Assembly (NCBI GenBank): GCA_023957275.1
Contig: JAMLHF010000035.1
Location: forward strand, 1 to 47,128
Length of the DNA stretch: 47,128 nt
Source of the DNA: Lentimicrobium sp.
GTDB lineage: Bacteria > Bacteroidota > Bacteroidia > Bacteroidales > Lentimicrobiaceae
Direction: 5' to 3'
Shown here one piece after another: positions 8,111 to 16,176 of this stretch. Below the pieces are notes generated by a model, which did no database searches, was not told the origin of the DNA, and worked only from the letters and a program-made list of their open reading frames with translations. Every line of letters begins with the position of its first letter. The first letter of the stretch is position 1. The translations under genes were made by a program, and so were the position numbers.

Positions 8111-10332
8111 TCATGCACAAGGCAAAATTCCGGAAACCCGAACTCTACCATTTAGTAACTTTGCTGCTTTCTTCCATTTTTGGCAACCAGGCTTTATTAT
8201 ATAAATTCCGGAAGTTAAATGAGATATATTAACTTGACCATTTTCCATAAATGGCTGTGAATGAACTATCCGGCCATGGCAATCATAAATTTGCAAGTTG
8301 GTATAGCTTTTGGCTATAATATTTATGACTTCGTTTGCCGGATTTGGATAAAACAGCACCTCTTCAGAATTCATCGAATTACCGGGTTGATCTATACCAG
8401 TGGCTAAAAGGTCAAAACGCATGATCATGCCACTATTACTTGCACTCCAGCCAATTGTTTCGTCAATAAAGCAAGTAGCAGTAGTACGCTGATAAAGCCA
8501 TGGCCAATATAATGCCCTTCATAAACAACTGTAAATGACTCACCTCCATTGTGCGATATTGCCGCCAAATCCCCATCGATGGTTGCTATGGCTGTTTTTG
8601 AATCCACCATTTTAAGATATATGACATTCTGCGGCAAATAGACAGATGATGTATTCCAGGTTACCGCACTTCAACTTGTGAACCTGATGGTTTTGTCGTT
8701 CAGGCCTATGATACCATTCAAGTTATCATCAAAACTTATACTTACAATTGTACCGGAACTTCCATAATCAATTTCAGACCAGGTAATTCCACCATCTTCC
8801 GTTTTAAACATTACGCCCAATTCCATGGAATTCACTGCAGGCAGTGCTCCTGTTAAGCTGTCTGTGAATACTAACAGCAATAAGTAGTGTAACCTGTTAT
8901 AGCGGACTGACATCCTCCCATAGGCTTCTCATCTGTTGATTTTATAACACTGCATGTGCTTCCACTGATAAAATTGGTGATCATCAGGGATGCTAAGCCA
9001 CTTTACATATTTCTCGATCTTCCCCGGTAGAGCCTATGTGCCAGTTTAAACCCCCATCAGTTGTTTTATAGATCACATTTCCCTGAATACTGTAGTAGTT
9101 TCTGTCATAAAGGCTATATCAAATATATTATAATAATGAAACCAGGGTGGATCAGATATGGAATCAAGCGTCAGGTCCAAGATATGAATCCTGCCATGTC
9201 TCCCCCCCATCATTTATTAGTAATTAATATAACTGCCCAACGGCTTTATACCTCCTACAAAGCCATTCAAAGAATCTTTAAGGGAAATAGACGGAATAAT
9301 TAACAAAAAATTGTTACCGGTGAGCAGATTCTCAAAGCTTTCACCGGCGTCAATTGTTTTTCTTAAAACTGGTCCGGTTCCGACAACTACACAAACATCA
9401 GGATTTGGACAGGAGAAATTTTCAAACGATTCATTAAAGAGATAAAATGGCTTATCATTCCAGGTTTGTCCACCATCATTTGTACTATAGAAATGGCCGT
9501 AATTAAGCACATACCCTGTCAGAGAATCGAAAAACTGCATGCTCTCAGTTCCATAATAACTACTGTTACTGTAACCTAGAATGTGGGTGGTCCATGAATT
9601 TCCTCCATCTTCTGAGTGAAAGGCTGGCGCATAAAAGCTATAGGGGCCAGCAGGAAAAGTACCAGCTCCAATCCAGATGTCATCAGGCCCAAGCACTTCC
9701 ATGGATGTTATATATTTAACTTCCGAAGGAACATTTACATTTATCCAGGTAAGTCCTCCATCATCTGACCGCTTTAATACTGGTTCTTCCGGATTAAGCC
9801 CCCCATACCCTGAAATATAACCAGTTTGTGGATTTGCAAATTTTATCACATCATACAAAATCTCTTCATTGGTATTGAAGCTTATATTTTGCCAGGACTG
9901 ACCACCATCACCTGTTTTTGAGAGTAAGCTGTACCGGCCAATAACAAAACCGAGCGTGTCGTTATAAAAATAAGACCCTTTTACATCACCCCATATGTGA
10001 ATTACCTGGTAAGTCCATGTAAGTCCTGCATCAACAGTAGTAAACAAGCACCTTCCATTTCCAATAAAGCCCTTGTTATTGTTAATAAAATTTACATTAC
10101 TGATCTGTTTTCCTTCCAGTAATGCATGCTTTGGCAGTGATTCCCAAGTGAGTCCCCCATCAATAGTTCGCATCAGCGTTTGATCCCCTACAATATAACC
10201 AGTATCCACAGATGGAAATGAAACATCTAAAATATTCTGGAATGTAGGCAGAGGATTCTGTAATGTCCATCCTTGCGCATAAGAAAGTAGCATTAATAAA
10301 ACTAAAGAAATAGTTGTAATTAGTTTTTTAAT
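8111..10332 (-). pseudogene. Decayed Ycf48/BNR-repeat secreted protein with T9SS type A sorting domain
   Basis: On the minus strand the signal peptide (KKLITTISLVLLMLLSYAQ) begins at 10332 with ATT where ATG is expected. About ten Asp-box-like repeats follow (TIDGGLTW, TGDGGQSW, DDGGLTW, SEDGGNSW, TNDGGQTW, TTDGGLNW, TEDGGITW and others), as in Ycf48/photosystem assembly-like and sialidase-type propellers. The first frame is open to about 9217, after which the homology jumps between frames (pieces at 9217-8914, 8913-8671, 8637-8425 and 8428-8111) with several stops. The last piece is a Por-type sorting domain (VLFYPNPANEVINI..., then IYDCHGRIV, LTSGIYII), so the intact protein of about 740 residues was a type A T9SS cargo. 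The IS at 10333 abuts and probably destroyed the start codon; the gene has since decayed. In Bacteroidota such proteins are surface or secreted propellers, not photosynthesis proteins. Confidence 0.8.
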
Positions 10333-10354
10333 GGGTTTTTCAGTAATTGATGTG

Positions 10355-11374
10355 CTACGATAAAAATTGAGACAGTCTGAAATAGAAGAAGTCAAGGTTT
10401 TTAGCTCCTCTATTAGTGTTAAGAAATTGTTGAATGATACTATTGTTTGATTCTGCAATTGCATTTGTAGCACCAGTATAGAAATAGTTAAGAATGTGGC
10501 CCATATGTCTTTCAACTAGTGATTTAAAGTTCACTAATTCAGTAATATCAGCTTTTTCGACAAGGTTTATCCATTGGATTAGTTTAGTTTTAATTGCCTG
10601 TAAAGCTTTGATTTTATCTGATTTGTCCATTTCTTTATCGATAATATTGTCGTTCGAGTACCATGTTCTAAACTGACAGATTAATTCATACGCGGTTTCG
10701 ATGTCTGGATAATGTTTAAAAAGTAGTGTTGCTCTGTGTTTCTGGCTCAATGACCAATCATCTTTTCTTTTATACAGCAGATATTGGCTTCTTGCCAATA
10801 ATTGCCTGTGGCTTTCATTGTTTGAGAGTTTTGTTTCCGTATATTTAAAAGTCAATTCCGGATTCTTTTTTCTTTCAGATTTATAGGCTTCATAAGCTTC
10901 ACGGCGTTGGGTAAGTAGTTTTTGACGATAATAGATTCGAAGGTCTTGTAAAGCATCAAAAGCATGTTTGAGTACATGAAATTTATCGGCAACCTGGGCA
11001 GCATTCATAAAATTTTCACGTCCAAACCAGTCATAATTCGATGCCAGGTCCCTGGTTAATATTCTTACACTAAATAATTGATCACCAAACTTTTTCATTG
11101 ATTGAGTTAACAATGCACTTTTAGTTGTTGAAGCCATCAATGCTATTTTACCGGTTTGTCCATTGGTTAATAGAGTATAGAATTCGCCGTTGATATACTT
11201 TTCATCAACCGCCATATGTTCACCTATATTTTCTGGTTTAAGAATCGGAACCTCTATACAGTTTTTCTCTTTGGGAACCCTATCATCTGGTAACTGAATG
11301 TCGTTCTCATGTAAGGATTGTTGTACCTGATCCGTAGTAAAATCGCTCAGATGGTTTTTATACCAGTCATGCAA
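10355..11374 (-). CDS. ISAon1/ISL3-like transposase, catalytic frame (orfB)
   Basis: 339 residues from the first ATG; the frame stays open upstream to a stop near 11477, so translation may instead enter by a -1 frameshift from orfA. Catalytic DDE residues fit D57 (AVDEKYINGEFYTLLTN), D109 (RILTRDLASNYDWF) and E308 (NAIAESNNSI). Further family marks are the ADKFHV motif, QLLARSQYLLYK, LFKHYPDIETAYEL and the RGAKNLDFFYFRL end, which agree with my recollection of the ISAon1 transposases of Bacteroides-type genomes. The catalytic part looks intact, but mobility is doubtful because the N-terminal frame and one IS end are truncated. Stop at 10355-10357, about 23 bp before the neighbouring pseudogene. 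Confidence 0.85.
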   Translation of the reverse strand: MHDWYKNHLSDFTTDQVQQSLHENDIQLPDDRVPKEKNCIEVPILKPENIGEHMAVDEKYINGEFYTLLTNGQTGKIALMASTTKSALLTQSMKKFGDQLFSVRILTRDLASNYDWFGRENFMNAAQVADKFHVLKHAFDALQDLRIYYRQKLLTQRREAYEAYKSERKKNPELTFKYTETKLSNNESHRQLLARSQYLLYKRKDDWSLSQKHRATLLFKHYPDIETAYELICQFRTWYSNDNIIDKEMDKSDKIKALQAIKTKLIQWINLVEKADITELVNFKSLVERHMGHILNYFYTGATNAIAESNNSIIQQFLNTNRGAKNLDFFYFRLSQFLS

Positions 11375-11397
11375 TTTCTTCTTGTCGACCCCTAAAA

Positions 11398-11686
11398 CTA
11401 TAGAGACTGTGCTAAATGTGATGGGATGGCTATCAAAGAGTTTCTTTTTAAAAAAGCACCGAAAGCTTTAGTTGCCATGGTGCCTGATGCGGTATATTCG
11501 TATTCATTATGGTAACTCTTGCTTTCTGCATCTGAGCTGTACTTCAGCTTCCATCTGCGTCGGCGAAGGTGTATGTAACAGTGCTTTCCTTTCAATGGAA
11601 AACTTTGCAAGGTAGTCGAGTTTAAAAATCCATTTAATACCACGTCTTTGCCCTTTAAAGCCGATGGTATACAGCATTCTTTCTCT
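11398..11686 (-). pseudogene. ISAon1-type transposase N-terminal frame (orfA), 5' truncated
   Basis: The frame contains GFLNSTTLQSFPLKGK, then YIHLRRRRWK, then the ASGTMATKAFGAFLK end, the pattern of the separate N-terminal region protein of ISAon1 elements, which is presumed to bind the IS ends. Its first 25-30 residues are replaced by antisense ATPase sequence beyond 11686, so the original start is gone. The frame overlaps the upstream part of orfB, and at 11446-11452 (minus strand) there is a heptamer T TTA AAA in the orfA frame; a -1 slip there would enter the orfB frame. Confidence 0.7.
11446..11452 (-). promoter_or_regulatory. Putative -1 ribosomal frameshift heptamer (T TTA AAA)
   Basis: Within a run of six T and five A, the orfA codons read gct ttt tta aaa aga. 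The heptamer fits the X XXY YYZ rule, and a slip of one base back changes to the open orfB frame (aaa aag aaa ctc). No clear downstream stem-loop was seen. Confidence 0.45.
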
Positions 11687-12029
11687 TGATAAAGAAGTAA
11701 GCAAACAGGCAAAGATCTATTTTACCGACAACGGGTTATTAAACATAACCGGCACGTTGAGTAGCGGTGCTATATTTGAGAACGCAATATGTGGGCAACT
11801 TTCACTAAGAGGTGATTTGAATTTTTTTGAAAAATCATCAGGAACTGAAATAGACTTTATACTTGACAGACAAACAGCCTTTGAGGTAAAAGAAACCTGT
11901 ACGGTTTCAGACCTTAAAACCCTTGAAGCAAGAGCTGCAATGGTTGATTTGAAAAATTATAAGCTTATAGGTCGCTATCCTCCACTATCTGGTTTCAGAA
12001 ACTTTATCTGGGGAGGGAGTATTTATTAA
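11687..12029 (+). pseudogene. 3' fragment of the AAA/DUF4143 ATPase gene (second copy)
   Basis: Corresponds to 7413-7757 of the first copy, from DKEVSKQAKIYFTDNG to the GGSIY end, with roughly ten substitutions by eye. Unlike the first copy it has no frameshift: FFEKSSGTEIDFILDRQ is continuous. It lacks the whole ATPase core and starts abruptly at the IS junction, so it is a gene fragment. An open frame from 11664 begins in IS-derived sequence but is unlikely to be a real start. Confidence 0.85.
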
Positions 12030-12208
12030 ATCGTGCAGGAATTTCAGACAAACGAATAACTTGCCCTTGCACCGGTAGAATTATCTGAAAATTTTCCAAT
12101 GCGCTGTTAAAAAATTGCCGACTTGAAAGGGAGTGAAACACTGAATACATAAGCACTTCAACCCGGTTTCTCAGGAAATCTGCCGGGGGCGGGCTTTACC
12201 CTCTTAGT
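12030..12208. other. Non-coding, duplicated downstream flank of the ATPase gene
   Basis: Matches 7758-7937 with more divergence than the coding part. No gene seen. Confidence 0.6.
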
Positions 12209-12317
12209 GATGGTATGGAAAGAATGTGCCAACGGGGATATCTGCTGGGTAATAAGTTATTCGGATATGGCGGGGAAGGTTGTGAGGATGAGGGGGAGTG
12301 TAGCCTTGATGAGGTAA
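12209..12317 (+). pseudogene. Remnant of the 3' end of a CHU_C (T9SS type B) gene
   Basis: The last 23 codons are still in frame up to the stop at 12315-12317: WVISYSDMAGKVVRMRGSV then ALMR, against WVITYSDMVGKVVKMRGSV in the intact gene ending at 6438. The preceding W-x-GK...P-x-G part needs one frameshift. After the stop, the words aggtaactccata and the palindromic repeats are the same as after the gene ending at 1924, so this is the tail of a lost third paralogue of that array. Confidence 0.75.
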
Positions 12318-12376
12318 CTCCATATCCTACATCCGACGAAGGAGGAAACTCAATCCGGGTATGGCTCTTTTTCATC

Positions 12377-12523
12377 AGATTTCTCGCTGCGCCCGATATG
12401 ACGGGCCACGTTTTATAGAACGGGAGCGGGTGCCGGCTGAACTGAAGCAGGCATCCTTTTTGCCGCCACCCGTGTCAGTCTTTTACCAACAGGCAAGCCG
12501 TCATTCCGACGAAGGAGGAATCT
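12377..12523. repeat. Nested inverted-repeat element, family A, copy 2
   Basis: Outer arms 12377-12402 and 12500-12523; inner hairpin 12427-12437 with 12462-12472, one mismatch. It has the same plan and length as the copy at 1984-2134. A lone right arm precedes it at about 12329-12352. Confidence 0.75.
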
Positions 12524-12549
12524 CAATCCGGGCATGGCTCTTTTTCATC

Positions 12550-12699
12550 AGATTTCTTGCTGCGCCCGAAATGACGGGCCGTTTTACCAGGAGAGGGAGG
12601 GAGCAGGTGCCGGCTGAACTGAAGCAGGTGACTGCTTTGCCACCACGCGCTCCCCATAACCACCTGCTGCACAAAGTCATTCCGACAAAGGAGGAATCT
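12550..12699. repeat. Nested inverted-repeat element, family A, copy 3
   Basis: Outer arms 12550-12575 and 12676-12699; the inner hairpin (around 12600-12615 and 12640-12655) is degenerate. In tandem with copy 2, 26 bp apart. Confidence 0.7.
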
Positions 12700-12777
12700 C
12701 AAACCGAAAGAGGGCGGGGGCTGAGGCAGATTCACACACATTTTAAAATTCGCGAATGCAGAATTCCCGATATTTTA

Positions 12778-12785
12778 TACTTTTG
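12778..12785 (+). promoter_or_regulatory. Putative -7 box (TAnnTTTG) for the DUF5606 gene
   Basis: TACTTTTG, 19 nt before the ATG at 12805. Confidence 0.55.
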
Positions 12786-12804
12786 CAAAAAATCAGGAAT
12801 TTTT

Positions 12805-13239
12805 ATGGACTTGAAAGAGATTATGGCCATTGGCGGCAAACCGGGACTTTACAAAATGGTCGCCCAGGCGAAAAACGGAATTATTGTTGAATCACTGATT
12901 GACCAGAAGCGGATTCAGGCGTTTGCCCACGAAAAAATCAGCTCTCTTGAAGAAATCAGCATCTTCACCGAAACTGAAGACAAACCGCTCAGGGAAATCC
13001 TGAAAGACATGTATGAAAAGCTTGAAGGAAAAGCAGCGCCGGACTTCAAAAACGATAACGCGAAGCTAAAACAGTTTTTCGGGGAGATGATCCCTGATTA
13101 CGACAAGGAGCGGGTATATGTTTCGCATATGCAGAAAGTAGTGTCATGGTACAACCTCCTGCAGCAGCATAACATGCTGGACTTTTCAGAGCCTGAGACT
13201 GATTCCGAAAGCGGTGGCAAATCCTCAGCTGATGAATAA
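12805..13239 (+). CDS. DUF5606 family protein
   Basis: 144 residues. The open frame extends back to 12361 through the palindromic repeats, but the conserved protein starts at MDLKEIMAIGGKPGLYK, right after a promoter box. DUF5606 is a small, highly conserved Bacteroidota family of unknown function, predicted cytosolic; the N-terminal 60 residues (GLYK...KNGIIVESL, then F-A-H-EKISSLEEISIFTE) are its hallmark. The C-terminal tail is acidic and serine-rich and probably disordered. It is monocistronic: an intrinsic terminator follows at 13245-13272. Confidence 0.85.
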   Translation: MDLKEIMAIGGKPGLYKMVAQAKNGIIVESLIDQKRIQAFAHEKISSLEEISIFTETEDKPLREILKDMYEKLEGKAAPDFKNDNAKLKQFFGEMIPDYDKERVYVSHMQKVVSWYNLLQQHNMLDFSEPETDSESGGKSSADE

Positions 13240-13244
13240 CAGGC

Positions 13245-13272
13245 AGTCCGTAAAGTTTACGGACTTTTTTTT
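13245..13272 (+). terminator. Intrinsic terminator
   Basis: Perfect 10-bp inverted repeat agtccgtaaa / tttacggact separated by one base, followed by eight T. Confidence 0.85.
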
Positions 13273-13296
13273 ACTTTTATCCCGTGACCCTGACCT

Positions 13297-14106
13297 ATGA
13301 AAAAATATATACTTGATCTTAAAGTGCTCTCCAACAGGGCACTTAACCAAAACCACCATCTGCTGGAGCTGGGGAGTGACGAACCTTTGCCGGTCATGGT
13401 TCCCGGTCAGTTTGCCGAAGTACGCGTGGACGGGTCGCCATCGACCTATCTCAGGCGCCCTTTTTCCATCCACAGGGTTGACCGCGGGGCCAACACCATG
13501 CACCTGTTGATCAAATCGGTGGGTGATGGCACACGCCACCTTGCAGAACTGAAAAAGAACGACTCCCTGAACATTATGCTGCCGCTGGGCAATGGGTTTA
13601 CACTTACCAGAAACTCGGAAGTGCTTCTTGTGGGCGGCGGTTGCGGTGTTGCCCCCCTTTACTTTCTTGCCGAACAGCTTTTCAGGCAGGGCAATAAGGT
13701 AAGTATGCTGATAGGAGGCCGGTCAGCCGGAGACATTTTACTGGCCGGTGAATACCGCGCTTTCGGAAATGTTTACCTTGCCACCGAAGATGGTTCCCTG
13801 GGAGAAAAAGGTATGGTCACAGCCCATTCGGTGCTTAAAAAGGAAGTTTCCTCGTTTAAAAAGATTTATTGCTGCGGACCTGATGGTATGATGCGCGCCG
13901 TGGCCCATATAGCTGCAGCAAACAAGATTGAGTGTGAAGTTTCGCTCGAAAACACCATGGCCTGCGGCATTGGCGCCTGCCTCTGCTGTGTGGTGGAAAC
14001 AAATCAGGGCAACCAGTGTGTTTGCACCGAAGGACCGGTCTTCGATCCGCTCAGACTGAAAAACTGGTCCACTGCAGTGGAAACCGGCTGCAGCCTCGAT
14101 CAATAA
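13297..14106 (+). CDS. pyrK: Dihydroorotate dehydrogenase B, electron transfer subunit
   Basis: 269 residues. PyrK binds FAD and a [2Fe-2S] cluster and passes electrons from PyrD to NAD+ in pyrimidine synthesis. Seen: ferredoxin-reductase fold with the FAD motif LRRPFSI (about 48-54), the nucleotide-binding glycine run GGGCGVAP (about 113-120), a CGPDGMM motif, and the cysteine cluster near 225-250 (MACGIGACLCC ... CVCTEGPVF). pyrD follows 45 bp downstream on the same strand, the usual partner. Start ATG gives the conserved length. A TACTTTTA box (one mismatch to TAnnTTTG) is 17 nt upstream of the ATG. Confidence 0.93.
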   Translation: MKKYILDLKVLSNRALNQNHHLLELGSDEPLPVMVPGQFAEVRVDGSPSTYLRRPFSIHRVDRGANTMHLLIKSVGDGTRHLAELKKNDSLNIMLPLGNGFTLTRNSEVLLVGGGCGVAPLYFLAEQLFRQGNKVSMLIGGRSAGDILLAGEYRAFGNVYLATEDGSLGEKGMVTAHSVLKKEVSSFKKIYCCGPDGMMRAVAHIAAANKIECEVSLENTMACGIGACLCCVVETNQGNQCVCTEGPVFDPLRLKNWSTAVETGCSLDQ

Positions 14107-14151
14107 CCTATAACCCAAAAATTAGTATTTACCATCTATCCTTGAAACGAT

Positions 14152-15063
14152 ATGCCCGGTCTTGAAGTTAAATTGCACAAGCTGACACTGAAAAACCCCG
14201 TACTGACTGCCTCCGGCACTTTCGGATACGGGGTGGAATTCGATGACTTTATCGATGTAAATGCATTGGGCGGAATTATCGTTAAGGCTACCACTTCGCT
14301 GCACCGCGAGGGAAATCCCTATCCCCGCATGGCCGAAACACCTATGGGTATGCTCAACGCGGTAGGCTTGCAGAACAAAGGTGTGGACTATTTTGTGGAG
14401 AACATTTACCCTAAGCTGCTGAAATACAACAACTGTGTGATAGCCAATGTATCCGACTCAACTGTGGAAGGCTATGTTGAAGTGGCGGAGAAAATGAACC
14501 GCCTCGACCACATTCAGGCTATTGAGCTGAACATCTCCTGCCCCAATGTAAAGGAAGGCGGAATGGCGTTCGGCACCAGCTGTCCTTCGGCATCGGCGGT
14601 TACCAGGGCAGTGAGGGAGGTCTACGACAAGACACTGATTGTGAAATTGTCGCCCAATGTCACCAGCATTGTGGACATCGCGCTGGCAGTCGAAGAAGCC
14701 GGCGCCGATGCAGTTTCGCTGATCAACACCCTGCTGGGAATGGCCATCAATGCCGAGACCCGGCGACCGGTGCTTTCTACGGTAACCGGCGGTCTTTCAG
14801 GGCCTGCCATTAAGCCCGTTGCCCTGCGCATGGTTTGGCAGGTGGCAAAAGCAGTAAAGATTCCGGTAATCGGCATCGGAGGTATCAGTTCGGCAACCGA
14901 TGCCATTGAGTTCCTGCTGGCCGGCGCTTCAGCCGTACAGGTTGGCACCGCCAACTTTACCGACCCTCAGACAACGGTAAAAATTATAGCCGGCATCGAA
15001 GACTATCTCCGCCGGCATAAGATTGCAGAAGTTAAAGAACTGACCGGAGGACTGTTGCTTTAG
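14152..15063 (+). CDS. pyrD: Dihydroorotate dehydrogenase B, catalytic subunit
   Basis: 303 residues, FMN-binding TIM barrel of class 1B, which oxidises dihydroorotate to orotate and works with PyrK. Seen: [13 protein letters not shown] near the N-terminus, the active-site segment [11 protein letters not shown] with Cys130 as the expected catalytic base, VKLSPNVT, and the phosphate-binding end [15 protein letters not shown] and AVQVGTAN. Directly downstream of pyrK, so an NAD-linked type B enzyme rather than a fumarate- or quinone-linked one. Confidence 0.94.
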   Translation: MPGLEVKLHKLTLKNPVLTASGTFGYGVEFDDFIDVNALGGIIVKATTSLHREGNPYPRMAETPMGMLNAVGLQNKGVDYFVENIYPKLLKYNNCVIANVSDSTVEGYVEVAEKMNRLDHIQAIELNISCPNVKEGGMAFGTSCPSASAVTRAVREVYDKTLIVKLSPNVTSIVDIALAVEEAGADAVSLINTLLGMAINAETRRPVLSTVTGGLSGPAIKPVALRMVWQVAKAVKIPVIGIGGISSATDAIEFLLAGASAVQVGTANFTDPQTTVKIIAGIEDYLRRHKIAEVKELTGGLLL

Positions 15064-15092
15064 CTTCAGACGTCCCGAAAGGACTCAACAGG

Positions 15093-15449
15093 TTAGTCAG
15101 TAAGCGATTTAGCAAGCGGTGCTACCTCGGAGGCAACCTGCCGGTTATACTCAAAAGCCAGCGACTGGTAGTTGACCGCATCAACGATGGTACCGATAAA
15201 ACACAGACCGGCCGTCAGAAAATAGAGAATCCCCATACCTACCTGATTCAGAATAAACCGGTGAATCCCGGCAAAACCGAGTAAGCCAACCAGACAGGTC
15301 AGCAGCACCATCTGTGGATCTTTTCGACGGGCACGGTATATGGCAGCAAACTGCTGTGCCTGTTTATCGCTGAAGTCCTTGATCAGCATCTGAATGTGAT
15401 TCAGTTCCATCCCCTGCAGTTCGGGCAGGTGTAAAAGTACGTTTGCCAT
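15093..15449 (-). CDS. TM2 domain-containing membrane protein
   Basis: 118 residues. An open frame extends upstream to 15650, but the ATG at 15449 gives the recognisable protein and avoids overlap with the preceding gene. The C-terminal half holds the TM2 unit: two membrane helices with GFAGIHRF between them and GILYFLTAGLCFIGTIVDAV. The N-terminal part is a soluble helix-rich region (MELNHIQMLIKDFSDKQAQQF). TM2 proteins in bacteria have no settled function. It lies 17 bp after the DUF2752 gene, a pairing I know from other Bacteroidota, so an operon is likely. Confidence 0.8.
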   Translation of the reverse strand: MANVLLHLPELQGMELNHIQMLIKDFSDKQAQQFAAIYRARRKDPQMVLLTCLVGLLGFAGIHRFILNQVGMGILYFLTAGLCFIGTIVDAVNYQSLAFEYNRQVASEVAPLAKSLTD

Positions 15450-15466
15450 GATTTTAAAGTTTACTG

Positions 15467-15769
15467 TTAATAATAAAAAACTGGTTTTCTTAGTATTGTA
15501 AAAACTCTCCAGAGCAGAATTGCGACAGCGGCCAACCCCAGAGGATGTGCATGAAACGATTGAACGAACTCGCCCCTGAACAACCAGGCGATGGAATGTC
15601 CCAGACCGCAACCCGGGCAGAAGCCAAGCCCCGACAGCCTCAGCGGGCAAAAGCTTGCATGCGCTTCAGCAGGCTGCATTGTCGCCATCAGCGTCAAACC
15701 GGTGATCCAGACCAGGGCTTCGAACCTTGACCTGAAGTACTGCCAACCGTGCCGGAGTTTCTCTTTCAT
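15467..15769 (-). CDS. DUF2752 family membrane protein
   Basis: 100 residues with two predicted membrane helices. The family signature is the cysteine-rich turn CPLRLSGLGFCPGCGLGHS followed by a short helix and HAHPLGLAA. Function unknown. First gene of a two-gene minus-strand unit with the TM2 gene. A TATATTTG box lies 19 nt before its ATG. Confidence 0.82.
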   Translation of the reverse strand: MKEKLRHGWQYFRSRFEALVWITGLTLMATMQPAEAHASFCPLRLSGLGFCPGCGLGHSIAWLFRGEFVQSFHAHPLGLAAVAILLWRVFTILRKPVFYY

Positions 15770-15788
15770 CGCTTGCTGCTATTAATGA

Positions 15789-15796
15789 CAAATATA
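15789..15796 (-). promoter_or_regulatory. Putative -7 box (TAnnTTTG) for the DUF2752-TM2 unit
   Basis: TATATTTG on the minus strand, 19 nt before the start codon at 15769. Confidence 0.55.
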
Positions 15797-16029
15797 GATA
15801 AGTCTGCGTCCGGTATGCAATTTAAAATAGCTGAAATGTGAATCAGCGGATGTGGGCGGGGCAAAAAAGCGCTTGGATGGTAGAAACTGAATCCGGAACC
15901 GGAACCATATAATGCAAACCTGCATTATAGGATCTGCGCTTTATCAAGTATAAGATACAAAGGAAATATTGATTCAATTTCTGCTAAAAAAATAATTTCA
16001 TCAGCTAGCAGGTGTTATAATAAATTTTG
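15797..16029. other. Intergenic stretch between divergent units
   Basis: No gene seen. It separates the divergent DUF2752 and fusA promoters; AT-rich towards the fusA side. Confidence 0.5.
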
Positions 16030-16037
16030 TACCTTTG
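16030..16037 (+). promoter_or_regulatory. Putative distal fusA -7 box
   Basis: TACCTTTG, 139 nt before the fusA start; would give a leader of about 130 nt. Confidence 0.4.
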
Positions 16038-16127
16038 CCGGCCATTTCGGAGCACCGGTCAGTACTGACTTGAGTAAACTTAACGATTATTTAACATCTT
16101 GACAATCAATAGTTCACGAAGTTACGC

Positions 16128-16135
16128 TATTTTTG
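16128..16135 (+). promoter_or_regulatory. Putative proximal fusA -7 box
   Basis: TATTTTTG, 41 nt before the fusA start; a TTGAC word lies at 16099-16103, somewhat far for a -33 element. Confidence 0.45.
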
Positions 16136-16176
16136 CCCGCCCGATCATAAGTCTTTAATTCAGCTTTAACATTAAG

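Larger units (their letters stand above)
10333..11686 (-). mobile_element. ISAon1/ISL3-like insertion sequence, truncated at its transposase 5' side
   Basis: Carries the two transposase frames described below. The low-coordinate end lies close to 10333, right where the signal-peptide gene starts. At the other side the element runs directly into the middle of an ATPase gene fragment (homology from 11687), and the first 25-30 residues expected for the N-terminal transposase frame are missing, so that end has been lost. I could not identify matching terminal inverted repeats or a target-site duplication. Confidence 0.75.

Noticed and set aside
12329-12699. CRISPR-like array
   Set aside because: The repeats are about 150-bp inverted structures in few copies, without regular short spacers or cas genes.
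12361-12804. Long N-terminal extension of the DUF5606 protein
   Set aside because: The stretch is made of the palindromic repeats; the promoter box at 12778 and the conserved start at 12805 exclude it.
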